Source: F23-B02 sp963629425 (GTDB taxonomy: Bacteria; Bacillota; Clostridia; Oscillospirales; Oscillospiraceae). From it: a stretch of 17,170 nt of DNA. How positions within the stretch are numbered: the stretch's first letter is position 1; each line of letters begins with the position of its first letter. The position numbers and the translations under genes are program-made. Below, in pieces: positions 1 to 8,137 of this stretch. The notes beneath the pieces are model-generated. The model searched no databases. It was not told the origin of the DNA and saw nothing but the letters and a program-made list of their open reading frames with translations. The stretch is from positions 1 through 17,170 of the forward strand of contig CAVGIU010000027.1 of assembly GCA_963629425.1 (NCBI GenBank), in the 5' to 3' direction.

Positions 1-13
1 GCGGGATTTTTCG

Positions 14-1795
14 TTATCCGAACAAGCTTATTCTTACGGTGTAGGTCACTGTTTTTCCGTCATAGGTGACGGTCGCGTCGCGGTTGCCAAGGCCGGTCAT
101 GTCGCACTCGACAGTATATTCGCTTGAGTCGGTTATGCGCTTTGCCGAGCCGTTATTGTAATAGGCTCTGAGCACCAGCCCCGTCGTATCGAGCTCTTCG
201 CCGACGGTGTACACTGTCTTAACGGGCATCTCCTCTATCGTGAGCTCCGTTACCTTTGGCCGCTCGACGATGACGGTACACTGATCGTAGACCTCCATCT
301 TGTCCTTGACATAGACCATAATCGTGGCCGAGCCCTCGCTCACGGCCGTGAGCTTTCCATCCTGCGATACGGTGACTATGGATGTATCACTGCTTTTCCA
401 GACATACTCGGGCTCATCTTGGTCTATGTCCGGCTCGGGCATGCAGCTGACTTTTAGCTGCGCCTCATCCTCGACAGTGAGCGTGAGGCTGGGTGAGCTG
501 AGCATGACTGATTTTACGTCGAGCTTCTCGGGCTCGGGCGTTGCTGTCGGCGTCGGACGAACAGATTCCTCGGGCTGATTGTCCTTGCCTCCGTCGTTAC
601 CGGACAGCGCAAACACGATTATCGCCGTCGCCATAGCCGCAATGATCAGAAACAGCGCCAATATGTAGCCGAACATCGACTTTTTAGGCTTCTTTTCCGG
701 CTCCGTCTGCCTGGGCGGGGCTTTTTTGGTCTGAGCCGCCTCCGGCCGCGGCTTTTGCTTCGGCTGAGGCTGAGGACGCGGCTCTGAGGGCGATTCGGGT
801 ATGTACTCCGGGCGCGGATCAGCCTTGAAATTCTCGCGCACGGTCGCCTCATCGCTGCCGAATGACGGCTGCAAAGGCTCTGGTTCAGCCTTTCCCTGCG
901 CTGCGAGTTTAAGCGCGCGCTTAAACTCCGCCGGGCCGGAATAACGGTCGGCTATCTTATAGCTGCACGCGGTCATAACGACCTTTTTGAGCGCCGCTCC
1001 GCCGTTTTTCGGCTGCGGCAGAGTCTCACCTCGAAAGCGCCTTATCTGCGCGTCGGTGGTCTGCTCCGCTGTCGGCGTTTGGGGCGGCAGCGGAAGAAAC
1101 GGGCCGCGCCGCTCATTCAAAAGCCAATAGAGCACCATGCCGAGAGAGTAGATATCCACCCTGTCATCATAGCCCTTACCCTTGTACACCTCGGGTGCCA
1201 TGTAGGAATATGTTCCGACCTTATCGGCCGATGTGCGAATGGTAGAGGCCTTGGCGACGCCGAAGTCGCCAAGCTTGAACACGCCGTAACGGCTGACAAA
1301 TATGTTCTGAGGCTTGATGTCGCGGTGGATTATATTGTTCTCTCTGCACAGTTCGAGCGCCGAGCACATGTCACTGCCGAGCTTTATGACATTTTCGACC
1401 GTCATGCCGTTTTCGCGGACATAGTCCGGCAGAGACTGCAAAAGCTCCATTCGGATATAAATATCCCAGCCCATGTCGTTTTCATGGGGGATTATCATCT
1501 GATCCTCACAATTGACGATATTGGGATGGCCGCGCAGAGCGCCGAGCAGACGGTATTCGTTGCTGATTTCCTCCACCTTTTCGCGAAGCTTCGCGCGCAT
1601 GGCAAACTCGCTCATTGTGCTGAGCATCTCGTCATACTCCTTCTGAGAGCCGGGAACGCTTATCACCTTGAGTGCGCAGTGGAAATCGCCGCCGTATTCA
1701 TCTTTTTTCTTTAGCTCATATACCTTGCCGGAGCTGCCGCTGCCTATGCAGCGCACTATCTCCCAGCCGGGCAGCGAAGATTGCAAATTCTCCAT
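14..1795 (-). CDS. Membrane Ser/Thr protein kinase (Hanks type) with extracytoplasmic Ig-like domains
   Basis: A 593-residue receptor-like kinase expected to phosphorylate Ser/Thr on cytosolic proteins in response to an envelope signal. Visible kinase motifs, in order: glycine loop GSGSSG (about 18-23), ALKVI with the ATP-binding Lys43, HRDIKPQN with catalytic Asp159, DFG (177-179) and APE (200-202). A Pro/Lys-rich linker (about 300-372) leads to one membrane helix (about 375-397), so the kinase is cytosolic. Outside are a Thr/Pro-rich stalk, a Big_2-like Ig domain (about 425-512) and a Big_3-like domain (about 515-590). Typical PrkC/PknB proteins carry PASTA repeats here instead, so the ligand is probably not plain muropeptide. 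The ATG at 1795 is preferred over the in-frame ATG at 1804, because the AGGG at 1805-1808 sits at a workable distance only from 1795. The gene follows the ABC permease but has its own promoter at 1835-1863. The kinase call is secure; the signal is unknown. Confidence 0.93.
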   Translation of the reverse strand: MENLQSSLPGWEIVRCIGSGSSGKVYELKKKDEYGGDFHCALKVISVPGSQKEYDEMLSTMSEFAMRAKLREKVEEISNEYRLLGALRGHPNIVNCEDQMIIPHENDMGWDIYIRMELLQSLPDYVRENGMTVENVIKLGSDMCSALELCRENNIIHRDIKPQNIFVSRYGVFKLGDFGVAKASTIRTSADKVGTYSYMAPEVYKGKGYDDRVDIYSLGMVLYWLLNERRGPFLPLPPQTPTAEQTTDAQIRRFRGETLPQPKNGGAALKKVVMTACSYKIADRYSGPAEFKRALKLAAQGKAEPEPLQPSFGSDEATVRENFKADPRPEYIPESPSEPRPQPQPKQKPRPEAAQTKKAPPRQTEPEKKPKKSMFGYILALFLIIAAMATAIIVFALSGNDGGKDNQPEESVRPTPTATPEPEKLDVKSVMLSSPSLTLTVEDEAQLKVSCMPEPDIDQDEPEYVWKSSDTSIVTVSQDGKLTAVSEGSATIMVYVKDKMEVYDQCTVIVERPKVTELTIEEMPVKTVYTVGEELDTTGLVLRAYYNNGSAKRITDSSEYTVECDMTGLGNRDATVTYDGKTVTYTVRISLFG

Positions 1796-1834
1796 ATCAT
1801 GCATCCCTGATAGTTTTTTAATAAGTCACCTTTT

Positions 1835-1863
1835 AATATAATATATTCTATCCGTCTTGTCAA
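1835..1863 (-). promoter_or_regulatory. Sigma-A promoter of the kinase gene
   Basis: On the minus strand TTGACA (1863-1858) and TATATT (1840-1835) are separated by exactly 17 bp. The -35 box touches the stop codon of the upstream permease gene (1865-1867). No hairpin terminator lies between the two genes, so the kinase may be made both from this promoter and by read-through from the ABC operon. Confidence 0.75.
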
Positions 1864-1864
1864 A

Positions 1865-4800
1865 TTACTCAATGGATTTGAGTGCGCCCGCCATGTCGAT
1901 GTTATCTATCCTGCGGCGCATGATGGCATTTACTATAAGTGCGAACACAAAGGTTATGACAATCGACACCGCGAAGCTCAAAAAGCTTATATGCGGCTTA
2001 AAATACATCATATCAACTTTTATTGCATTCATGACAAAGGCATGCAGCGCAACGCCGAGGCCGAGACCGAACACTGCCCCCACGCCGGTGAGAATGAGGT
2101 TTTCGCGGAAAACATAGTGCGCCGCTTCCTTCGGATAAAAGCCCAAAACCTTTATCGTCGCTATCTCGCGTATGCGCTCGGATATATTGATATTCGTGAG
2201 GTTATACAAAACAATGAAGGCCAAAAGTCCGGCGCAAAGGATTATCGCCGCTACGACGACCAAAAGTCCGTCCATCATGCTGCTCATACGGTCTTTCGTG
2301 TCGACGCTGAGCGTCACACCTCTTACGCCGTCGACATCGTTTGCGATAGCCGCAGCGCAGGCGCTGACGTCTTCCCCTGTTGGTGCGTTTGCAAGTGCAG
2401 ACTTATACTCCGGCACCTCACCGAGCTGCTCTTGGCAGGTATCGGGCGAAATGAACACATAGCTGTCTACATAGTTATCAAAAAGCGCGCTGACCGTTAC
2501 GGTAAGCTCTTTTTTCTCCGAAGTCGTTATCCTTATCTCGTCTCCGACCTCGACTCCGCCAAGTTGGCGGGCAAGGTTATAGTTTATGGCGGCTTCGTTC
2601 TTTCCGGGATAGTCGATGGGCGTTCCGTCATAGCTGAGGTCTATGAATTTATAAAGCTGCTTACCGTCCGTCACCGTGAGCGTTGCGCTCTTTATCGCGT
2701 TTCCTCCGTCTATCTCGGCAAGGCCGCGATAGATGAATATCGCGTCTTTGACGTTATCCCCCGCGTCGCGGAAAAATATCTCCTGCTCCTCATCGTTCAT
2801 GTCATAGGCCATGGTGAGCTCGTAATCGTAGAGGATTATATCATCATACTGCCGCGTCACGACATTCTGTATCGTGTCGTTGAGGCCGAGCGCCGTGAGC
2901 ACAAGTGCGGTACAGCCGCCGATGCCGAGAAGCATCATAAATATGCGCTTTTTATAGCGCATGATATTTCGCGCGGAGACCTTCTGCATAAAGCTCATGT
3001 CGTTCCACACGGTCGGTATGCGCTCGAGCAATATTCGCTTTCCGGCCTCGGGAGCCTTTGGGCGGATAAGCTCCGCCGGAGCGCATTTGAGCTCCTTTGC
3101 GCAACAATACCGGGTCACGAGCACCGTGACGGCAAGGTTTGCCGCCGTTATGCCCAGTGCCAGCGGCCAGTCCATTGTAAACGTAAGGCCGGAGATGTTA
3201 TATATAAGCCCATAGCCGAACCACACTATCGCCGGGAACGCAAAGCTCCCGGCTGCTATTCCGAAAATGCAGCCGAGAACCGTAGCGCTGCCGGAATAGA
3301 ATATATATTTTCCCGTGATAGCACCGGAGGAATAGCCCAGCGCCTTCATGATGCCGATCTGCGTGCGCTGATCGTCGATCATTCTTGTCATCGTCGTAAG
3401 GCAGACAAGCGCCGCGACGAGGAAGAAAAACACCGGGAACACGGAAGCCACGCTCTGAACGACGTTCGTGTCGCTTTCAAAGCAGACATAGCCTGCATTC
3501 GTATCGCGATCGAGGACATATGTATCGGCGTGGTTTATGTTTTTTATCTGTTTTTCCGCGGCATCGAGCTCATCTGCGCCCTTGTCGAGCTCTGCCTTGG
3601 CATCGTCAAGCTGAGCCTTGCCTGCGCTGAGCTCCTTTTCGGCCTCGGCAAAGCCGCGCTCGGCCTCCGCCTTGCCCTGCTCGTACTGCTTTTTTGCCGT
3701 CTCAATCTGATCGGTGCCGCTGTTTACCATCTCGCGCGCAGCGTCAAGCTCTGCCTGACCTGCGGCTATCTGAGCGTAGCCCGAATCAAGCTGCGCTTTT
3801 GCGTCCTCAAGCTGCTGACGGTACGGCTCGAGCTGCGCGTCGACCTCAGCGCGCTTTTGGCGATGTACCTCAAGCCGCTCGTTATAGCGGGCAATGTCTG
3901 AGTTATAAACGCTTATAAGGTCGTTTGCTGTCTTTATCCGGCGCTCTATGAGCCGCGCCTTGATATTCTCACCGTTTGCCTGAGCCGCGGCGAGCTCTGC
4001 ATTAAGGCTTTCTATCTCCGTTGTCTGCGCAGCGATATCGCTCTTCTTTTCGCTGATGCGGTTTTCATAGTAGGCTATCTGCTCGTCGACAGTGCCGTAG
4101 GCAAGTGCCGCTCGCGTATTGAACTGGCGCAGGCCGTCCTCATACTCGGCCTGTCCCTTATCAAGCTCCGCCTTTGCGTCGTTGAGTTCCTCCTGCTTCC
4201 TGTCTATGACAGATGAGTCACCCATCATGCTCTCGGCATCCTCTATCTGCTTGCGCGCGTTTTCGAGCTCTGCCTCGGTCTCGCTTTTCTTCCGAGTATA
4301 GGCAGCATATCCGCTGTCATACTCCGCCTTTGCCGCGTCGTACTGTGCCTTGCCCTCCTCATACTGAGTCTTTGCATCGTCAAGCTGCGACATGGCATCG
4401 TCAATGATGCTGTCGCGCCGAACGACCGCCCGCTCTGCCATGAGATTTTCAAGCGCCTCGACGTACTTTTCGGTACTCTCATCGTACTCGTCCGAGTAGA
4501 CATAGCCCTCGGCATCGACGCAGACATAGATATCCGTGTAGTAATCGGTCGAGAAGCCGTCCATTGGGATATATATATATCCCTTGACGCTGCCGTTGCC
4601 GAGCGTGCTTGAGCCGCGCTCCATATTGATGTACAGAACACTGTCAGTCAGACCGACGATCGTATATTCATCGTAGGCAAAAGCCTCAAAGGTTTGGTCG
4701 CTGTTATCCTTTGACAGCTTTATGGTTCTGCCGATATCCGATTTTGAATACATATTGGGGTCGGCAAGACACTCGTTCGCCTTTTCCGGCATGCGTCCGG

Positions 4801-5161
4801 CCTTGAGCTCAATAAGGTTTATCTTTTCGGGTATGCTCTGCGCCATCATGATGAGGTTATCCTCATCATCGGTGTTAAACAGAAAATCCGCACCGACAGC
4901 ACCCTCGGCAAGCGTAACGCCCGATAGCCTTCTGACCTCGGCAAGATCGTCATCGGTAAGCCCCAGCGTGGAGACGAGTCGGAAATCGTAAAAATTTGTA
5001 TTGTGCGTATAGTTATTATACGTTTCAAGAAAATCCGGTCGCGAGAGGCGCAGACCGACAAACAGACCGGCTCCCAACGCAATTATCGCAAATATCGCAA
5101 GATAGCGTCCAAGGCTGCTTTTAATTTCTCTTTTTGTCAGCTTAATTATCGATCTGTTCAT
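1865..5161 (-). CDS. FtsX/MacB-type ABC transporter permease with a long coiled-coil insertion
   Basis: A 1098-residue membrane permease, partner of the ATPase encoded just upstream. One N-terminal membrane helix (about 19-38) is followed by a large extracytoplasmic region. This includes a Lys/Glu/Ala-rich coiled coil (about 253-545) with repeated short units such as AKAELDKG and AQLDSGYAQIAAGQAELD. Three membrane helices follow (about 570-595, 618-645, 662-686), then a second half with one helix (737-760), an extracytoplasmic domain and three C-terminal helices (about 965-990, 1018-1045, 1058-1080). This duplicated 1+3 / 1+3 plan is typical of large FtsX-like permeases that act as mechanotransducers or export peptides and lipids rather than importers. 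The ATG at 5161 lies four bases after the stop of the ATPase gene; an in-frame upstream start at 5203 would overlap that gene by 38 bases and is not preferred. Substrate unknown. Confidence 0.93.
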   Translation of the reverse strand: MNRSIIKLTKREIKSSLGRYLAIFAIIALGAGLFVGLRLSRPDFLETYNNYTHNTNFYDFRLVSTLGLTDDDLAEVRRLSGVTLAEGAVGADFLFNTDDEDNLIMMAQSIPEKINLIELKAGRMPEKANECLADPNMYSKSDIGRTIKLSKDNSDQTFEAFAYDEYTIVGLTDSVLYINMERGSSTLGNGSVKGYIYIPMDGFSTDYYTDIYVCVDAEGYVYSDEYDESTEKYVEALENLMAERAVVRRDSIIDDAMSQLDDAKTQYEEGKAQYDAAKAEYDSGYAAYTRKKSETEAELENARKQIEDAESMMGDSSVIDRKQEELNDAKAELDKGQAEYEDGLRQFNTRAALAYGTVDEQIAYYENRISEKKSDIAAQTTEIESLNAELAAAQANGENIKARLIERRIKTANDLISVYNSDIARYNERLEVHRQKRAEVDAQLEPYRQQLEDAKAQLDSGYAQIAAGQAELDAAREMVNSGTDQIETAKKQYEQGKAEAERGFAEAEKELSAGKAQLDDAKAELDKGADELDAAEKQIKNINHADTYVLDRDTNAGYVCFESDTNVVQSVASVFPVFFFLVAALVCLTTMTRMIDDQRTQIGIMKALGYSSGAITGKYIFYSGSATVLGCIFGIAAGSFAFPAIVWFGYGLIYNISGLTFTMDWPLALGITAANLAVTVLVTRYCCAKELKCAPAELIRPKAPEAGKRILLERIPTVWNDMSFMQKVSARNIMRYKKRIFMMLLGIGGCTALVLTALGLNDTIQNVVTRQYDDIILYDYELTMAYDMNDEEQEIFFRDAGDNVKDAIFIYRGLAEIDGGNAIKSATLTVTDGKQLYKFIDLSYDGTPIDYPGKNEAAINYNLARQLGGVEVGDEIRITTSEKKELTVTVSALFDNYVDSYVFISPDTCQEQLGEVPEYKSALANAPTGEDVSACAAAIANDVDGVRGVTLSVDTKDRMSSMMDGLLVVVAAIILCAGLLAFIVLYNLTNINISERIREIATIKVLGFYPKEAAHYVFRENLILTGVGAVFGLGLGVALHAFVMNAIKVDMMYFKPHISFLSFAVSIVITFVFALIVNAIMRRRIDNIDMAGALKSIE

Positions 5162-5165
5162 CCGT

Positions 5166-5867
5166 TTACCACTCGATATCCTCAATAGGTATGGGGTGCT
5201 CATTGCGCATTACGTCCGTCACGACACCGCTTTTTACGGAAACAACTCTGTCTGCCATTGCGGTGAGCGCCTGGTTGTGGGTTATTATAACGACGGTCAT
5301 GCCGTTTTTTCGGCTGCAATCCTGCAAAAGCTGAAGCACCGCCTTGCCTGTGTTATAGTCAAGTGCGCCCGTAGGCTCGTCGCAGAGCATGAGCTTCGGG
5401 TTCTTGGCCAAGGCACGCGCTATTGCAACGCGCTGCTGCTCGCCTCCGGACAGCTGCGCCGGGAAGTTCTGCGCCCTGTCGTGCAGGCCGACAAGGTCGA
5501 TTACCTCGGCCGCATCCATGGGGTTTTTGCATATCTGCGCGGCGAGCTCGACATTTTCGATGGCCGTCAGATTCTGCACGAGGTTATAAAACTGAAACAC
5601 AAAGCCCACATCGTAGCGGCGATAGGTCGTAAGTTCCATGGCGTTATACGAGGATATCTCCTCCCCGTCGAGGATGACCCTGCCCGAGGTCAGACTGTCC
5701 ATGCCGCCGAGAATGTTGAGAAGCGTGGTCTTACCAGCGCCGGAAGCGCCGACGATAACGCATATCTCGCCCTTTTCAATTGCAAACGTAGCATCCTTCA
5801 GAGCTTCAATGCTCACTTCGCCCATTTGATAGGTCTTTTTCACTTTCTCAAATTCAACGTACGGCAT
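5166..5867 (-). CDS. ABC transporter ATP-binding protein (MacB/LolD-like)
   Basis: A 233-residue cytosolic ATPase that powers the permease encoded next to it. Visible motifs: Walker A GASGAGKTT (40-48), Q-loop Gln92, signature LSGGEQQ (139-145), Walker B LMLCDEP (159-165) with Glu164 as the likely catalytic base, D-loop GALD, and the H-loop His in IITHN (about 197). The length and the signature fit the MacB/LolD/FtsE subfamily, whose partners are FtsX-type permeases, in agreement with the neighbour. An AAGGTGG ribosome binding site precedes the ATG at 5867. The gene ends four bases before the permease start, so translation of the two is probably coupled. A good promoter lies at 5900-5928. The family is certain; the cargo is not visible. 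Confidence 0.96.
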   Translation of the reverse strand: MPYVEFEKVKKTYQMGEVSIEALKDATFAIEKGEICVIVGASGAGKTTLLNILGGMDSLTSGRVILDGEEISSYNAMELTTYRRYDVGFVFQFYNLVQNLTAIENVELAAQICKNPMDAAEVIDLVGLHDRAQNFPAQLSGGEQQRVAIARALAKNPKLMLCDEPTGALDYNTGKAVLQLLQDCSRKNGMTVVIITHNQALTAMADRVVSVKSGVVTDVMRNEHPIPIEDIEW

Positions 5868-5899
5868 AGTCTGCCCACCTTACTATATTTAATAGATAT

Positions 5900-5928
5900 A
5901 TTATACTAAATGTCTATACCTATTGCAA
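5900..5928 (-). promoter_or_regulatory. Sigma-A promoter of the ABC operon
   Basis: Minus-strand TTGCAA (5928-5923), a 17-bp spacer and a perfect TATAAT (5905-5900). Transcription would start near 5893, about 25 bases ahead of the ATPase start codon. The -35 box lies immediately beyond the terminator of the upstream lipase gene. Confidence 0.78.
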
Positions 5929-5929
5929 T

Positions 5930-5957
5930 AAAAAACCGTGGCAAGCCACGGTTTTTT
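5930..5957 (-). terminator. Intrinsic terminator after the lipase gene
   Basis: Inverted repeat CCGTGG (5936-5941), loop CAAG, CCACGG (5946-5951), flanked by six A and six T. Read on the minus strand it is a hairpin followed by six T, 20 bases past the lipase stop. The symmetric flanks mean it could also stop plus-strand transcripts. Confidence 0.88.
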
Positions 5958-5976
5958 AACGATTTATTCAAGTGTT

Positions 5977-7869
5977 TTAAATAAGACTGAGTACCTTGCA
6001 GGCCTGCTCGCGGGTTGCGAATGCTGCCGGATAGTAGCTGTAGCTTCCGTCGGGATTCTGTGCTCCGCAGATTATGCCCGCGCGCTGGAGCGCGGCAACG
6101 CTCGGCGCGGCATAGGCCGATATCTGAGCGCTGTCGGTAAACGTTACGGCAGGTGTCTCCTCGGAGAGCTTTATGCCTGCGTAATCGGCATAGCGGCAGA
6201 GTATCGCCGCCATCTGCTCACGGGTGATGTTCTCGTCCGGCAGGAACGTCGTTGCGTTTACACCCTTGACGATGCCGTTATTGGCAGCCCACTCGATATA
6301 GGGCGCTGCATAGCTCTTATCGCTGACATCGGTGAAGCGGCACTTTGCATACGCGCTCGTATCAATGCCGTCGAGGCAGGCTATCATCTTCACAAACTGT
6401 GCACGAGTAATGTTTCCTTCGGGCTTGAAGGTGCCGTCGGGGTTGCCGTTTACGATGCCGAGCTGGTACATCTTAAGGATGTAGTCATACGACCAGCGGT
6501 CGCTGCTGACGTCGGTAAACGGCAGGGTGTTATCGTTTATGGGATCGTCGGCTGTACTGCTGTTCTTGCCGTAGGTGCTCGTCACGCGGTTTATCATCTC
6601 AAGGTACAGATGGTGGGTGTTTGAAACGGTGTTTGACAGGATACCGCCGACTATGCTCAGGTGGTCATACGGCTGGGTGGGCATAACGTTCCAAATGCCC
6701 TTGGCATAATCCTGATTATTATATCCGTCGCAGACGACGAATGCCTGAGTTCCGTCGGATTTGACGCATTTGAGTTGGCTGTTTAAGGGATACAAGCCGG
6801 ACACGACATTTACCATGCCGTCGTTGGGCAGCCAGGTCTTGTCAATATAAACGCCTCCGTCAGTGGACTTATCGTAATATTTACCCATCATGGTCGCGAA
6901 GGGCTTCAGGAGCGCAAACATGTTCGTATTGGGTATCTCATTTTCGCTGACGGCGCTCTGATGAGTCGCGTCGCCGCAGACAGAGAAGTAATAGACATTA
7001 TTCTGCATCTCAATGCCGTCGTTTATCTTCAGTGCGTTATCGATCGTCAGGTCATAGATTGCGTTGTCGTTATGACTCATGAAATCGTTGCTGTTGAGAA
7101 CGCGGATAAGATACTGAATATCCGTCTCGTTATCCTGACGGGAGATGCCGAAATGCTCGAGCTGAAGATCATAAATGCCCTTGAGATTGCTCAGACCGAG
7201 AGTTGCGCCAAAATTGTAGATAAAGTCGGTGACGACCTTGGTGGAGATATCGCAGGTCTCGATAAAGGTTGTTCCGTTGTGCGGAGCCGCAACGGCCGTA
7301 AGTGAATAGACCCAGTCGCCCTTTCCGCCTTCAAACAGCGGGGAAACCTTGGTTCCCGCAGCCTTTGCCGCCGCGACTTCATCCGCGCTGCCGTTTGCAA
7401 GAAGCTCAAGGAACAGGCGCGTCGTTGCGCCGCCGAAGCTGTGTCCTATAAGATTTACCTTTTTCTGAGCGCTCCAGCCCTCGAACAGGGGCTTATCATA
7501 AGTTATGCCGTAGCGATCGTGTCCTTTGGCGGCGGAGTGCGCGGCGCCGTAGTCGACCGTCGTACCGGTGAGCTGAGCGTAGAGCTCGCAGGCTCTGTCC
7601 CATGCGCCGGAAAGCGGTCCGACCTGAGCTGCATAGCTCTCGTAGCCCTTAGTCGTCAGATAGTTCATGAGATTGCCCGTCGTCATGCCCCAGTACGGCA
7701 GGATCGGGTCGAGCATTGATCTGTCGCCCCATCCCATAAGACCGTGGACGAACACGAAGGGATAGTCATCCTCAGGATTTGCTTCATCGGCAGATGCCGC
7801 AACAGGCATCAGACTGCAAAGCAGCAGTACAACGAGCAGCAGACTGAGAAGTCTTCTTGATTTTTTCAT
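5977..7869 (-). CDS. Secreted lipase (family I.5-like alpha/beta hydrolase) with three SLH repeats
   Basis: A 630-residue exported esterase/lipase expected to hydrolyse acylglycerols at the cell surface. Residues 1-27 are a signal peptide ending at ASA. The catalytic domain (about 35-435) shows the oxyanion motif FVFVHGLMGWG, nucleophile GHSFGG (Ser143), probable acid NDG (Asp350) and probable base YDHL (His403). DYGAAHSAAKGHDRYG, with Asp91, His111, His117 and Asp273, has the spacing of the zinc-site residues of Geobacillus and Staphylococcus family I.5 lipases. Three SLH repeats follow (about 450-500, 510-562, 575-630), which bind secondary cell-wall polymer; the last runs to the very C-terminus. 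The start at 7869 is chosen because GGAGGAG precedes it and the signal peptide begins there; an upstream in-frame start at 7932 would precede the promoter's start site. Single-gene unit with its own promoter and terminator. The family is secure; the true substrate is not proven. Confidence 0.93.
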   Translation of the reverse strand: MKKSRRLLSLLLVVLLLCSLMPVAASADEANPEDDYPFVFVHGLMGWGDRSMLDPILPYWGMTTGNLMNYLTTKGYESYAAQVGPLSGAWDRACELYAQLTGTTVDYGAAHSAAKGHDRYGITYDKPLFEGWSAQKKVNLIGHSFGGATTRLFLELLANGSADEVAAAKAAGTKVSPLFEGGKGDWVYSLTAVAAPHNGTTFIETCDISTKVVTDFIYNFGATLGLSNLKGIYDLQLEHFGISRQDNETDIQYLIRVLNSNDFMSHNDNAIYDLTIDNALKINDGIEMQNNVYYFSVCGDATHQSAVSENEIPNTNMFALLKPFATMMGKYYDKSTDGGVYIDKTWLPNDGMVNVVSGLYPLNSQLKCVKSDGTQAFVVCDGYNNQDYAKGIWNVMPTQPYDHLSIVGGILSNTVSNTHHLYLEMINRVTSTYGKNSSTADDPINDNTLPFTDVSSDRWSYDYILKMYQLGIVNGNPDGTFKPEGNITRAQFVKMIACLDGIDTSAYAKCRFTDVSDKSYAAPYIEWAANNGIVKGVNATTFLPDENITREQMAAILCRYADYAGIKLSEETPAVTFTDSAQISAYAAPSVAALQRAGIICGAQNPDGSYSYYPAAFATREQACKVLSLI

Positions 7870-7900
7870 TTCTCTCCTCCTAATTAAATATACTCCGTAT

Positions 7901-7914
7901 AGTGTATAAACACT
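7901..7914. promoter_or_regulatory. Inverted repeat at the start of the lipase transcript, possible operator
   Basis: AGTGT (7901-7905) and ACACT (7910-7914) form an inverted repeat around ATAA. It falls at about +2 to +15 relative to the predicted start site near 7916. A repressor bound there would block transcription, or the RNA could form a short 5' hairpin. Short palindromes also arise by chance, so this is tentative. Confidence 0.3.
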
Positions 7915-7922
7915 GTATGTTA

Positions 7923-7951
7923 ATATTACCATATCTCGAAGTTTTGGTCAA
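7923..7951 (-). promoter_or_regulatory. Sigma-A promoter of the lipase gene
   Basis: Minus-strand TTGACC (7951-7946), a 17-bp spacer and TAATAT (7928-7923). The leader would be about 46 bases, with GGAGGAG just before the ATG at 7869. It is divergent from the tRNA promoter that starts at 7966. Confidence 0.72.
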
Positions 7952-7965
7952 CTGCTTATTGGCTC

Positions 7966-7994
7966 TTGCATATTTCAAAGCTTTGGTGTAAAAT
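7966..7994 (+). promoter_or_regulatory. Sigma-A promoter of tRNA-Gly
   Basis: TTGCAT (7966-7971), a 17-bp spacer and TAAAAT (7989-7994). The tRNA begins 18 bases after the -10 box, so the precursor carries a short 5' leader for RNase P to remove. Confidence 0.75.
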
Positions 7995-8011
7995 ATACCT
8001 CACAGGAAAAT

Positions 8012-8085
8012 GCGGATGTCGTCTAATGGCAGGGCCCCAGCTTCCCAAGCTGGCGACGCGGGTTCGATTCCCGTCATCCGCTCCA
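8012..8085 (+). tRNA. tRNA-Gly with anticodon CCC, CCA encoded
   Basis: A full cloverleaf can be drawn. The acceptor arms GCGGATG (8012-8018) and CATCCGC (8075-8081) pair over 7 bp. The anticodon stem CCAGC/GCTGG closes the loop TTCCCAA, which gives anticodon CCC and reads GGG glycine codons. The T arm has the loop TTCGATT between GCGGG and CCCGT. Discriminator T is followed by a genome-encoded CCA (8083-8085). The gene stands alone with its own promoter and terminator. Confidence 0.96.
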
Positions 8086-8088
8086 CAA

Positions 8089-8124
8089 GGAAACCGGCTG
8101 CTTCATTGGAAGCAGCCGGTTTCC
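8089..8124 (+). terminator. Intrinsic terminator after tRNA-Gly
   Basis: A perfect 16-bp inverted repeat, GGAAACCGGCTGCTTC (8089-8104) and its complement (8109-8124), encloses the loop ATTG. It begins three bases after the CCA end and is followed by a T-rich stretch on the plus strand. It also lies 14 bases past the stop of the convergent coiled-coil gene and could end that transcript, although no T tract follows on that side. Confidence 0.85.
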
Positions 8125-8137
8125 TTCTCATTTATTA

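Noticed and set aside
1991..3901. A 636-codon open frame on the plus strand
   Set aside because: It lies wholly antisense to the permease gene. The permease frame has clear helices, a coiled coil and a coupled start, while this one is rich in His/Arg/Tyr without domains, as expected from the complement of a GC-rich gene.
3520..4410. Tandem DNA repeats or a CRISPR-like array in the permease region
   Set aside because: The repetition is at the protein level (short coiled-coil units); the DNA copies are irregular in length and sequence, with no regular spacers.
8012..8130. tRNA-Gly 3' end as an attachment site for an integrated element
   Set aside because: No integrase gene, no second copy of the tRNA end, and the flanking genes look like ordinary chromosomal genes.
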